From Doris montereyensis (lineage: Eukaryota > Mollusca > Gastropoda > Nudibranchia > Dorididae): a stretch of 64,000 bases of DNA. Every line of letters starts with the position of its first letter. Within the stretch, counting starts at the first letter, position 1. This document shows positions 23,440 to 34,490 of the stretch, piece by piece. Under the pieces are notes generated by a model. That model made no database searches, was not told where the DNA came from, and saw nothing but the letters and a program-made list of their open reading frames with translations. Location of the stretch: positions 360,001 to 424,000 of the forward strand of contig JAXRKP010000082.1 of the NCBI GenBank assembly GCA_037039925.1, read 5' to 3'. The position numbers were made by a program, and so were the translations under genes.

Positions 23440-26400
23440 TCCTGGCATTTTCTGTTTCCTTCCAAAAAAGTTAAATTTCTATGCTTCTTCCCACTTTCTC
23501 CGAGGTCTGCCTTTTGGTCTTTTATCTTGGGTTTTAGCACTGTATACTGATTTAGCTATTCTATTGTCATTCGTTCTGTTTACATTCCCAAACCATCTCA
23601 ATTGCTTTATTTCTATCTTAGTTTTTATACCATCTGCTTTGGTTTGATCTCTTAATGTTGTGTTTCTGATTTTGTCTCTTTTAGTTTTCCCTACTACTCT
23701 TCTTACATATTTCATTTCAGCTGTCTGTACTGTACTCTACTGTATTCTCTACTGTCTAAAGTCCATGTTTCGCTGCCATAGAGGAGAGTAGGACAATAAA
23801 CTGTATTGTATACACTGCAATTTTTTTTTGTTTTTTTTACTTTTCTTGATTACCTACAAATGCCTTTCCTAGGTTATATATTGCACTTGCCTTTTTGATT
23901 CTCTGGCTGATTTCTTCTCTTAGTTTTCCTCTGAGTTAATCATTACCCTAGGTAAGTGTAGCCTTGAATTTGTTCTAAATTATCCCTGCCTAATTTAAAA
24001 TTTTCTGTTTTGGGTTTTCTTTGCATGTACTCTCATTCCTCTTTTATTTAGTTCATTGTTCATAATTTTGATATTCGACTGAAGGTCACTTTTTGGTTTT
24101 CCAAACAGAACTAAATGATCAGCAAATGAAAGCATTGATATATTTACTGGTTTGAGCTTCCACATACCTACATTTACTTTCTTCATTTTGAGGATGACTT
24201 TGCCACTGAATCCATAAATGTGATAAATAAAAGAGAACTTAGGATACAACCCTGTCTTACTCCTATATCTACATCAAATTCTGCAGATATGTTTCTAGCC
24301 ACTCTCACTGCACACATTGGTTTATTGTAAAAACTTTTAATGGCTTCTATTACATTTTGCTCTACATTGTGTTCTTTTAAGGAATGCCATACTTCGTCCC
24401 TCCTCACAGTGTCAAATGTCTTTTCTAAGTCAATAAAACACAGGTGCAAGTCAGTGTTTCTCTTAAAGAATTGTTCTATTATTTGTCTAATTGTAAATAT
24501 GCGGTCTTGTGCCCTTCTTCTTGGTCTAAATCCACTCTGATGCTCTTCGATCTGATCCTCTACTCTTTTCCTTAGTCTCATTTCCAGAATCCTGGCATAC
24601 ACTTTTCCTGGTACGCTAAGCAATGATATTCTTCTATAGTTTGACCATTCCATAGTTGATCTTTTCTTATGTATTGGTACTACCGTTCCCTTTTTCCAGT
24701 CATCTGGCACCTGTTTGGACTTCCATGCTTGTTGGCATATTGCATGTAGTAGTTTGTCTGCCTCTCTCCCTTGGTTTTTAATCATTTCTGGATAAACTTG
24801 ATCTGCTCCTGGGACTTTTCCTAATTTCACTTTTCTTATAGCTGCTTGGATTTCTTTCATTGATATATCTATATCTTCGCTGATCTCCTCTGGATTACTT
24901 GTTACTCTTAAGAATTGATCTTTACTCCTTGTTTCATACGTTCTGGAGGAATTATGTAATTGGTGAAAATGCTTTCTCCATGTTTCCATGATTTTGCTGT
25001 CTTCTTTTATTATTTCTCGTTTGGCATTCTTAATTTGTCGTATTGGGCATGCTTTAGTCTTTCTCATGCTCTTCATTGCCCCCAAAACACCTTTTGATTT
25101 CCTTGATAGCTTCCTTGTAGTCTTTGTCCAAACTCTTCCCATTGTTCATGTTTTGCTTTCCTAACTTCCTCTTTGGCGATAGTTCTCTTATTCACGTAAT
25201 CTATCCTATCCTCTGGTCTCTTTGTTTGCAAGTATTTCTTCCAGGCCTCCTTCTTTTCTTTGATCTTAGTCTTGCTATTCTCATTCCACCATGGTGTTCT
25301 TTTCCTATCTCCTTTAATTTGTTTCATACCACAGACCTCTTCAGTACAACTGATGAGTGTTTCTTTATACATCTGCCACTTTTCTTCTAGTGTGCTATCA
25401 TTCAGATCCATGTCTTTCACTGACAAATCTTTTTATCCTAGATTGGTATACCTGTTTTACTATTGATTTATTCATTTCCTCTATTTTGAGTTTAGTAGCT
25501 TTCTTCAGTTTCTATTTCTGTTTGTTTTCTTCAGTAAATAATCTCATTTTTGCAATCACTAAGTGATGATCACTAAATATTTCTGCTCCTCTGTTTACTC
25601 TTGCATCCAATGTACTGTAAAAAGGAGCTGCTAACTATTATGTAGTTTATCATTGACTTTTCACATCTGTCTTCATTTAGTCTTGTATATTTGTGGATAT
25701 CTTTATGAGGAAAAAAAAGGTGTTGGCTGTTTTCATGTTATTCTTTAGGCAAAAATCTATTAGTCTCTCTCCATTTGGAGAAGTTGTTGTCTCTCCTTCT
25801 TTACCTATTACTCCTCCTGACGTTTCTACATTGTTGCCTACGCTAGCATTTAAATCTCTTAAAAGCATTAATTCCTATTTGGATTTAAGATTCTCTGCAG
25901 CTATTTGTAAATCGTTTTTGAAGATATCTTTTTTTTTCTTTAGTTGCGTCTTCGTTTGGTCCATAAGCTATTACTAATTTAATTTCTCATCCCTTTGGTT
26001 TAATATTTACCTCTTATAAATTTCCAACTTTCTAGTAGCATTTCTTGCCTTTTATGCACTGGGAGGCCTACTCCTGGTCTAGCTCTATCTTTGACATCTA
26101 CTCATGAGGAGATAAAAATATGATTCGGTCCTACATTTTCTATTCCTTGTCCTTTTTCTTTGTTTCTGTAATGGCCAAAATATCTACTTTGAATTTTTTC
26201 ATTTCTTCAACTAATTCTAACTCTTTTCCATTTATTGCCCTAACATTCCATGTTCCAAAATCACAGTCCGTATTCGTCTTCGAAAAATCAAGCCGGTTAT
26301 ATTACTTTTATTTCTCTGAATCAGTTTGTTTTGGATAAGCAAGGGATTATCCCACTGTACCCTAGGTAGATGGTGGGGCTGCCACCTTGAGGCCCCCTAC
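23440..26400 (-). mobile_element. Inactive non-LTR retrotransposon (LINE) with APE endonuclease and reverse transcriptase
   Basis: Read on the - strand, an apurinic-type endonuclease starts near 26275 (GTWNVRAINGKE) and has a DLNASVGNN motif near 25850. A reverse transcriptase follows, then a C-terminal segment with RRVVGKTKRDKIRN, LRWFGNVNR and KRPKGRPRRKWEE, a tail typical of such LINEs. Multiple frameshifts and stops make it inactive. The clade is not assigned. The 5' limit near 26400 and 3' limit near 23440 are estimates. Confidence 0.85.
24183..25142 (-). pseudogene. LINE reverse transcriptase, longest open segment
   Basis: Contains RT landmarks in order: VPGADQVYPEMIK, DDWKKGTVVPIHKK, NYRRISLLSVPGKVYARIL, HQSGFRP, FIDLEKTFDTV (motif A, catalytic Asp) and GVRQGCILSSLLF (motif B). 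The frame is lost near 24190. The next box, in a shifted frame at about 24105, reads FADH where FADD is needed, so one catalytic Asp is gone. This copy could not reverse transcribe even if the frameshifts were errors. Confidence 0.85.
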
Positions 26401-26454
26401 CAGGCCTTGTTATTTTCTGTCAGGGTTAACTCCCTCAAACACTACTATTATAAT

Positions 26455-27430
26455 TCATATAGAGGCATTGTAGCTGAGCCATAGTGTTATGAGCTTGTAA
26501 TAATGATGACACTGGTTCAAGGCATTGAAGCTTAGCCGTAGTGTTGTGAGATTATAATAATGACAACACTGGTTCAAGGCATTGTAGCTGAGCCGTAGTG
26601 TTGTGAGCTTGTAATAATGACGACACTGGTTCAAGGCATTGTAGCTTGTAACAATGTAGTGTTGTGAGCTTGTAATAATGATGACACTGGTTCAAGGCGT
26701 CGTAGCTGAGCCGTAGTGTTGTGAGATTGTAATAATGACAACACTGGTTCAAGGCGTTGTAGCTGAGCCATAGTGTAGTGAGATTGTAATAATGACAACA
26801 CTGGTTCAAGGCATTGTAGCTGAGCCATAGTGTAGTGAGATTATATAATGACAACACTGGTTCAAGGCATTGTAGCTGAGCCGTAATGTTGTGAGCTTGT
26901 AATAATGATGACACTGGTTCAAGGCATTGTAGCTGAGCCGTAATGTTGTGAGATTGTAATAATGATGACACTGGTTCAAGGCATTGTAGCTGAGCCGTAG
27001 TGTTGTGAGGTTGTAACAATGATGAAACTGGTTCAAGGCATTGTAGCTGAGCCGTAGTGTTGTGAGGTTGTAACAATGATGAAACTGGTTCAAGGCATTG
27101 TAGCTGAGCCGTAGTGTTGTGAGGTTGTAACAATGATGAAACTGGTTCAAGGCATTGTAGCTGAGCCGTAGTGTTGTGAGGTTGTAACAATGATGAAACT
27201 GGTTCAAGGCATTGTAGCTAAGCCATAGTGTTGTGAGATTATAATAATGATGACACTGGTTCAAGGCATTGAAGCTGAGCCGTAGTGTTGTGAGCTTGTA
27301 ATAATGATGAAACTGGTTCAAGGCGTTGTAGCTGAGCCGTAGTGTTGTCTTGTAATAATGATGAAACTAGTTCAATGCGTTGTAGCTAAGCCGTAGTGTT
27401 GTGAGATTGTAATAATGACGACACTGGTTC
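26455..27430 (+). repeat. 57-bp minisatellite made from the SINE-D head
   Basis: About 17 copies of a 57-bp unit that contains 'gtagctgagccgtagtgttg' and ends 'gacactggttcaagg'. The same segment, with B-box-like GGTTCAAG, is the tRNA-like 5' head of SINE-D at 27375-27430 and, on the - strand, at 61960-62020. The array abuts the SINE directly. Confidence 0.85.
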
Positions 27431-27715
27431 AAGCCAAAGCCCCACAGCTAACACAGGTGGGTTTTTTTTCACAATGTTGTACTCTTAGGAAAGATACTTC
27501 ACTCTTACCTTCCTCATTTGTTTCAGGTCTGAATGAGTACCCAGCTGTAGGTAGCGAAAGATTTTGTCAGAGGTTTAATAACGCAAAGCCAAACAGGCTT
27601 GTGTACCGCATACTGCCCTGGGAGTTGAGAAGAATTTTGAAGGAAATGGTCTGTAGGGGGATAAATAATGTACAGTCGGTGCAGGGATATGGACTATAAA
27701 TCCGTCTTTATCTTT
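27375..27715 (+). mobile_element. SINE-D copy, + orientation
   Basis: Head 'gtagctaagccgtagtgttg' and 'cactggttcaagcc', then a body that is the reverse complement of blocks at 6836-7200 and 61670-62030 ('gttgtactcttagg', 'ctgaatgagtacccagctg', 'gtgcagggatatggactata'). Confidence 0.75.
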
Positions 27716-27829
27716 CATTGTTACTATCTGAAACAATGGCATTTATAAAGATCAGAAGACAGAGTTAAGAAATGATTACAAGACACATGAAATCAATAAA
27801 CTACATGACCAAGGAATTTCAATTTAATC

Positions 27830-28548
27830 TTTATTAGCGTTTCTCAAGTATTTCATTATGAGGAAATACAACAATCTTAAATAATCAAAACTTGAAAACC
27901 TTCTCAACAGCAATCATATATAACTTTCAGGCATACTGCAAGTACAAATGCTTAAGAAATTGTTCTTAATAATACAAATTGAATTTAAAATATTCAAAAT
28001 ATCAATGCAAGATGATTTTGGCTGCCTCGTCTTTTAAATTCTTCACCCCAGGATAGAAACAATTAAAACGCGGAAAGTTTAACCTGGAAATGTTCACTTA
28101 TTTCTCACATGATAAATTAATAACATGAAGAGAGACCCAATTGAACTCTGTTAGTCTTACATCACAGTAATATTTTTTTCTCAAAGCCATGTTCACTTGT
28201 AGCTCACTACTGCCATTTTATTTTTACCTAATATCAGAATGATATAAAACACAAAACATCTCCACAGTGGATTCTGAAAATTTTTTGTGACCACTAAACT
28301 TCAGTCCATGAATTCCGAGGTCGTCTGAAATGAGTTTGATTGCCCAGTCTATAAAAGGGCTGCTGTGTCTACTCCACCCTTGGCATCTATAGTGTAAAGA
28401 CATGAAGCACAGATACGGGTACCTGTGATGCATTTATCTAATAAGGAATCAGGTACAGTCTATTAATAGCCCCCCCCCGCCCCTCCCATCCCCAAAGACA
28501 AGAAGAATGGAAGGGAAGGCAAAAAGCAGATTTGAAAACAGACTCGCC
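27830..28548 (-). other. Probable 3' untranslated region of DRC10
   Basis: Non-coding, AT-rich. On the - strand an AATAAA lies at 27835-27830. The end of the transcript is inferred. Confidence 0.45.
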
Positions 28549-28818
28549 TCACTTCTTCCCTTTGCCTTTCCCTTTCTTCTTGTTCTTGGATTTGAGGGCT
28601 TTGCGCACTTTGTATGAGCGCCAGAATGCCTGAATGGTGGTGGCTGATTTGACCAGCAATGCCAGTTCTCTCTGTGCTCTTTCTCGCTTGTCTCGTGACA
28701 TGCGTCTCTCCTCCATGATGGCCATGTATTCCTTCTCCAGCGTGGCAAATCGCTCTTCCAGTTCCAGCAATTGTTTCTTCTCTTCGGTGTAGACAACGTC
28801 AATCTCTTCGTATTCATC
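28549..28818 (-). CDS. DRC10: DRC10 (IQCD) coding exon 5: coiled coil, IQ motif, stop
   Basis: Acceptor 'cttcttttag' on the - strand; 89 codons plus TGA at 28551-28549. It starts DEYEEIDVVYTEEKKQLLEL, continues as a charged coiled coil (EKEYMAIMEERRMSRDKRER), then has an IQ motif (ATTIQAFWRSYKVRKALK), the calmodulin-binding element that gives the family its name. It ends in a Lys/Gly tail (KKKGKGKGKK) very like that of vertebrate IQCD as I recall it. DRC10 is a subunit of the nexin-dynein regulatory complex in motile cilia and flagella. Confidence 0.92.
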   Translation of the reverse strand, partial: DEYEEIDVVYTEEKKQLLELEERFATLEKEYMAIMEERRMSRDKRERAQRELALLVKSATTIQAFWRSYKVRKALKSKNKKKGKGKGKK

Positions 28819-28984
28819 CTAAAAGAAGAAGAAGAAGAAAAAGGCAAATGAAATGAAAATAGATGTGTGATAATTGACAGTCACAATTTTGTCCTGAATG
28901 AATGCAGCATAGAATTTGGGAATATAAAAGGTGGGGGGAAATTTTCATATTTTCCTAAGAACCAAACAATTTGACATGCTTCCT

Positions 28985-29312
28985 CCGAAGAAGAAGAAAA
29001 AGAAGAAGAAGAAGAAAAAGAAGAAGAAGAAGAAGAAGAAAAGAAGAAAGAAGAAGAAGAAGAAGAAGAAGAAGAAGAAGAAAGAAAAGAAGAAGAAGAA
29101 GAAGAAGAAGAAGAAGAAGAAGAAGAAAGAAGAAGAAGAAGAAGAAGAAGAAGAAGAAGAAGAAGAAGAAGAAGAAGAAGAAGAAGAAGAAGAAGAAGAA
29201 GAAGAAGAAGAAGAAGAAGAAGAAGAAGAAGAAGAAGAAGAAGAAGAAGAAGAAGAAGAAGAAGAAGAAGAAGAAGAAGAAGAAGAAGAAGAAGAAGAAG
29301 AAAAGAAGAAGG

Positions 29313-29345
<33 letters not shown>

Positions 29346-29490
29346 AGGAAGAAGAAGAAGAAGAAGAAGAAGAAGAAGAAGAAGAAGGAAGAAGAAGGAG
29401 AAGAAGAAGAAGAAGAAGAAGAAGAAGAAGAAGAAGAAGATGAGAAGAAAGAAGAAGAAAAGAAGAAGAAGAAGAAGAAGAAAAAAATCT
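28985..29490. repeat. (GAA)n microsatellite, about 500 bp
   Basis: GAA/AAG triplets with small interruptions (AAAG, GGA) inside DRC10 intron 4. On the gene's sense strand it reads TTC. The long Lys/Glu/Arg or Phe/Leu/Ser open frames are artefacts. Confidence 0.98.
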
Positions 29491-30233
29491 CTCTGTAAAA
29501 AGAAGATAGTTCCTTCCCACAATCTGTCATAAAATATAAAACTAAAAAAATAAATAAAATAAAGATAGTACCCTTTAAGCCTTTTTGACTAATTGTAATT
29601 CTATTTTGATTATGGACATCCATACAACTAAATAAAAGGGAAGCTCTCTAGAGAAACAGGCGAAAAATACTAAGAATAGAAATTTTGACTGATTCTCATT
29701 TTCGGATCCGGGGGAAAAACAACATAAACAAAAGAACAATTTTTCAATCATTCTCAATTTCATATCAGTATATAATCCCATGATAAGAAGACAACATGAT
29801 TTTGGTTTGATTTCCATTGAGATCGTTGATGGAAAACTGAGTTTAGACATCATAATTAATAAAATAAACAAAAAAACCTGTAGAAAACAACTAGTGATCT
29901 GCCACGTGAAATCGTTAAACGAACGAAACCAGAGATTTGAGATCTCACTCTTGCCGCACCTCCGTCATAATATTACACTACAGCCATTCTATCCCTTTTT
30001 ACATCTTCTTCTTCTTCTTCATGTCTTTGAAAAACCCCGGTTTTCGATGACCACAGCACAGTTACATTTTTCATTGTTCTAATAAGCTGATAGCAGTCTC
30101 CTAAATGAATGCGTCAATGTTAGTAAAAATCGATGGTATCTTGACTGAGAGCGTTTCCAGATGCCGATTATTTCTTTCCAATTCATTCATTATCTTCTCC
30201 AAATTTTAACATCTGAATTGCTAGATTTAATAC
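29491..30233 (-). other. DRC10 intron 4 remainder
   Basis: AT-rich. No exon or mobile element recognised. Confidence 0.5.
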
Positions 30234-30305
30234 CTGTCTCTGTCCCAGATCCTCATCGTATTTCTGGATCCAACGGTCCACCTCATTTTCAACTTTGTAT
30301 TTTTT
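30234..30305 (-). CDS. DRC10: DRC10 coding exon 4
   Basis: 24 codons in phase 0 between acceptor 'tttttccacag' and donor 'gtatta' (- strand). It reads KKYKVENEVDRWIQKYDEDL and then GQRQ. The Y-K-V-E-x-E-[VI]-x-x-W-I-Q-K-Y-D signature matches the central coiled coil of IQCD/DRC10 from memory. Confidence 0.92.
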
Positions 30306-31088
30306 CTGTGGAAAAAAATCAAATAATATGACCGTTACTCACATACATGAACATACAGTGACAAGGACAAAAAATGACAAAAATAAAGGAAACCACAGAT
30401 TTTGTGATGGGGGAAGGAAGGAGGTTATGAAGAATAAAGGGAGAGAAATTTGGGAAGGTATGGGTTTGTAAAAGAAATATCTTCTTTCAATATTCATAAC
30501 GCAAAATATTTATTAAAATACGAATAAAAGAAAAAGATTATATAACAGTGATCAAAGAAAATCACAAAGGTCCTTCCTGACGTTAAGGCATATAGGGCAG
30601 AAGCTTATTATGGTTTATGTAACATGACATGAGACAAGTGATACAAGGTGAAGATCACTCCATGGAGAGGATTTTGATAACAGAAACGTTTGCTTTTTTT
30701 TTACAGAAATGTTGCAAGTTGAAAATATACCTCTTTTTACTAATTACATGACTTGCATTGTTGCGGTAATTATATCAAACAAAACTAATATTCATAAAAA
30801 TGTATATAACTGAAGTTTATTGAGGTAAAAGTTGATGGCAATTGGTTGCGTTGTTGAGAAGTTATCAACATTTATGATAGTTCCGGTTTTTTTATGAAAC
30901 ATACTGTATCTAAAATAAAGTGACAAATTCAATGCATTTTAAATCAAGTCTTTACATTGTCTTCAGCATGAGAGACAGGAAAAATACTTTCTACACATCA
31001 GACTACTCAGGTCTCTCAAATCTGCGTCTTACTATCTGTGTTTTCTTTTACACGATGGAGAAAAAGATTTCTACACCACACTACTCAC
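30306..31088 (-). other. DRC10 intron 3
   Basis: AT-rich. No further feature recognised. Confidence 0.5.
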
Positions 31089-31322
31089 CCCTCTCAGGTC
31101 TGCTTCTTGTTCCCTGTGTTCTGCGATGGCGTTGTTTAGCTGGGTTTGCAACTGATTAATCTCGGCCTGTAGCTTCTGAGTTTTCTGATCACTGTTTTTA
31201 GAATCGGCAATCTCTTGTTTTTCCGCTTCAGCTCTTAGCCGTCTTATGTTCTCATCTGAGAACTTTTCGATTTGATGAAGATCGTATTGTAACCTTTTGA
31301 TTACATCATTTTTCTTGGAAAT
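31089..31322 (-). CDS. DRC10: DRC10 coding exon 3: coiled coil
   Basis: 78 codons, phase 0 at both ends; acceptor 'ttcctctcag', donor 'gtgagt' (- strand). It begins ISKKNDVIKRLQYDLHQIEK and is a continuous heptad-rich coiled coil (ENIRRLRAEAEKQE, LQAEINQLQTQLNNA), ending EADLRG. Order and composition match the middle of DRC10. Confidence 0.92.
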
Positions 31323-31544
31323 CTGAGAGGAAACATTGGGAATTTGTCTGTCAGTTTTTTTATGCTCAAGTTATACACACATGGTGAGCTCAGCGCTGTC
31401 TTGTCATGGCTCAAGTCTTGTTCTTTGTATAATTCATAGACACTCACCTTGTATAAGTAAAAGTATGTAACGTTCCTTCAAGCCCAATTACAGCCTATAG
31501 CTTATTCAAATATCTATAGCATGAAGCGGAACACATGATAATTA

Positions 31545-31750
31545 TCACCTCCTGAACAGAACAGTAGTCTGTCACAGGTTTTTACTCCCAAGCTGTTGTT
31601 GGTACATATTTTCATCTGGGTCCAGTGGGGGAAAATGCATGTTAATTGTCTTTCCCAAAGAACACAATGTTGGACCTAGCATTGTTGGATTCAAACCCTG
31701 GACCTCATGATCACAAGTATGGCAACTTAGCCACTAGGCCACTGACTCTA
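31545..31750 (-). mobile_element. SINE-E copy
   Basis: On the - strand the right end is a tRNA-like head: 'gtggcctagtggctaagttg', B-box 'cagggtttgaatcc'. The body matches the + strand copy at 62690-62890 ('tgcattttc..ccactggac', 'agcttgggagtaaaaacctg'). Confidence 0.7.
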
Positions 31751-31939
31751 CTGTCATCTAGTGTAAGAGGGTTTTAAAATCTTCATATCAATAACATTTT
31801 CATTGCAGTGGAAAGTGAATAAGACGGTACTGAGCTTGCCATAGGCTAAAATTAATTTACAAGGAAACAACATTTCATCCACTATTCCCCATCAACTCAC
31901 AAAGCAGTAACGTGTAGATGTCTATCTATTTTGAATATG

Positions 31940-33711
31940 CAGTGGATGCCGCACAAGTCAATGTTTGTTGAGGGACCTATTAAAAAACATAGATTTATGT
32001 AAAACATCGACTTAAAAGCAATTGCTCAGTTACCTTCCCTGAAAGGATTTTCACTGTAATGGTCTTGGGTATTACATGTATTACTATTAACTAAACGCTG
32101 ACATGCGCTCACATGCTTGTGTTGATGTTTCTGTGTATTTTTCTTGTTGAGAAATTAAGTGCAGTTGTAGAATTCTAAGTGGCGATGATGGAGTAGTAGG
32201 GCCCTATATAATATTAGTAAGAGGAAGACCGCGTGTGCCATTAGATCCCTGGCTTCAATTTTAAACCAATTGCCCGTTTTGTCAAATGCTTTGCGGAGAT
32301 AGATCTATCAATAATATTAATGCCGATGGCCAGTACACAATGATTGGGTAAGAGTAAGATCCTTCTTTCTACGCCCCCCCCCCCCCACACCACACACACA
32401 CTACCTGCAAAATACAAGAAGTGCAAGTTGTACTACATCAACATCGCACGATGTCTTACGTACTGTATTACACAGCGTGTTGAACAGAATGAGGCATACT
32501 GTTATTCTCTTAGTCTCTCTCTCTTCAGTCGCATCTCAATGCTGACAATACGATGTAGACCCATGTGACATAATATTATGTTTTATAGTTATTTGGCTGC
32601 CGTCACCCACCTCCCCGTCCGCCCGTTTCACTCTGACCGGTACAGTCGCAACTGGGCACAATTGACTAGGAGGAGAAAGGAGAGAGACAACATGCCATAT
32701 GGCCAACCATATTCCAACACCTGAGCGAATTTGATTAACTTGCAATAATTGAATCTTGTGATGAAGAGTGAGGGCAAGTGGAGGAGCATTTAACCCTATA
32801 ACAGCATATAACCGATTAAATCGGCTAATTGCTGTACACTATTCTGCGGCAGCCAATTAGATGGGCCAATTCATCTGCCCAGTTTTACATTGTTAATTCC
32901 TTTTGACTATTAGTTATTTTTATCGTTTTCCTCATCTCCGGCGATTCAGGAATATCTGTACCTCTCCTGCTTCCGGAAATAGCAATTGTTTTCCTGTCGT
33001 CATAGTATTGCTTATAGCCGTCTTGTGATTTCAGTATCGTGAAAAAAATATCACTGCTTTCGTGTTTAGATAACTTTAGTATGAACATTTGATAAGAACC
33101 CCAACAAATTAAACATTTTTGGAAAGGTCATGGAATTTTCTAAGTGATAAGAGGGTTTTTGAATGGAAATGACAATATCTTTAAACTTTTCAAGGGATCC
33201 CAACATAAGAATTACGTAGCTTGGCGGCCATATTGGATTTTTGCCCAGGGGTCAAAGCTATGTCATCGGGAATTTTAAAATTATTTTGTTTTTAGCATAA
33301 AGCATGACTCAACACCTTTCCAGAAATGTATAGTTTGTTGAGTTTTTTAGCACAAACAACATTTGAAATAACTATAACAAACATGTCATTATATACCCCT
33401 CCGCAGCTCACAAAAAACTGTCAGCAGTTATAGGGTTAATAATCATTAATAAATAGTAGTAGATCTACATTTGTATCGATCATATTCTCTAGCTGCTGGG
33501 TCACGGCCATGGATGCCATTGAAATTGAAGCATTGACTTATGCAATCGTATTTTCTTTCATTTTACCGTCTGTGGACCGTGAAAAACGATCGACTTGAAA
33601 GGAAAATTACTTAAGTCGATGTCGACAGTTTTTTATTAACTACAAAATGTGTGGGGGATGGGACCGTAAAAAAATCGACTTATGCAACGTCGACTTGTGC
33701 AGCCTCCACTG
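31940..33711. mobile_element. Terminal-inverted-repeat DNA transposon, Tigger/pogo-like, non-coding
   Basis: The left end reads CAGTGGATGCCGCACAAGTC. The reverse complement of the right end reads CAGTGGAGGCTGCACAAGTC, 18 of 20 identical, with similarity continuing inward. The right end is followed by TA; a TA duplication on the left is not exact. The CAGT start and TIR style suggest a Tc1/mariner-Tigger relative. No transposase remains. It lies in DRC10 intron 2 and has been split by the TTAA element at 32790. Confidence 0.65.
32790..33439. mobile_element. piggyBac-type MITE with TTAA target sites
   Basis: Left end TTAACCCTATAACAGCATAT; reverse complement of the right end TTAACCCTATAACTGCTGAC. 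The first 13 bases are identical, then one mismatch. A TTAA duplication followed by CCC is the piggyBac hallmark. The element is 650 bp, without coding capacity, nested inside the 31940-33711 transposon. Confidence 0.75.
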
Positions 33712-33862
33712 TAAATGTCTTTATATGTAAAACATTTGAGCAAGGATAACACATGGTGAGCGTATTGATACATGTATAACCCATTTTAAGCTGATACAGT
33801 CTGGTAAAATACATCAGTCCATTCGATGGTAGATAGGTATTGCACTGGCAAAGTGACTTTAC

Positions 33863-34149
33863 CTCTTCTTCTTTGTCATCGATGGCACCTTTCAACTCAT
33901 TTTCCAGTTTATGAATAATGGCCGCATTATGACGTTCACGTTTTGATATTTCATCAAGATAAGACATGCGTTCAACTTCCTCTTTGGTGTTGTCAGCAGC
34001 TTATGCATCAATATGTCCCTCAGTGTGTTTAAGCTTTTAAGAATGTTCTGGCCACCTTCAGAGCGTAGTCTTTCATCGTTGCTAAGCAGTTTCATGGCAG
34101 CGGGATTGACTGTGAAGAGTCTCAGGATGTTCTTGCATGAATGGCTCAC
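33863..34149 (-). CDS. DRC10: DRC10 coding exon 2
   Basis: Acceptor 'ctttttcag', donor 'gtaaag' (- strand). It reads VSHSCKNILRLFTVNPAAMK and, further on, LKSLNTLRDILMHKLLTTP. One base is then missing from an A-run near 33996 (AAA where AAAA restores the frame), after which it continues EEVERMSYLDEISKRERHN and ends DDKEEE. With the added base it is 288 nt, phase 0 at both ends. The N-P-x-A-x-x-L-L and H/E-K-L-L-T-[TS]-P motifs are what I recall from vertebrate IQCD. Confidence 0.9.
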
Positions 34150-34254
34150 CTGAAAAAGTTAATGAGAAGTATTCAGAGACAGAATTCAATGGGTGATATC
34201 CAGTTTTCATTAGATAAAGACAAGCAGTGGGGCAAGAAAGCGTGCTAGCAACCG

Positions 34255-34490
34255 AGCTAACTTTTAGAGAGCGTAGTTGGCTCGGTTAGTAGCACGCTTT
34301 CTTTTCATGGTGAGGCAATGGGTGCCGACGCAGAGGTCGCGGGTTCGATCCCCATGGTGGCCAGGATTTTTTCTGTCTGTTCCTTGTGTTTGTCTCGTCT
34401 TTGTTCCTATGGCGTTTTCATATTATCTTGTGTCATTACATTAACTTCCATTTTTCATTGTGTAATCTCTCCATACCCTGTCTATGAAAA
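34255..34490 (+). mobile_element. SINE-B copy
   Basis: Head 'gtagttggctcggttagtag' and B-box 'gtcgcgggttcgatcccc', body as at 5848. It is in DRC10 intron 1, antisense to the gene. Confidence 0.85.

Noticed and set aside
28931..29623. Open frames of 170-222 residues of Lys/Glu/Arg or Phe/Leu/Ser
   Set aside because: Translations of the GAA microsatellite.
33680..33967. Extension of DRC10 exon 2 past 33863
   Set aside because: The donor gtaaag at 33862 is followed by non-coding DNA and the Tigger-like TIR; splicing to 31322 keeps phase 0 and matches the family.
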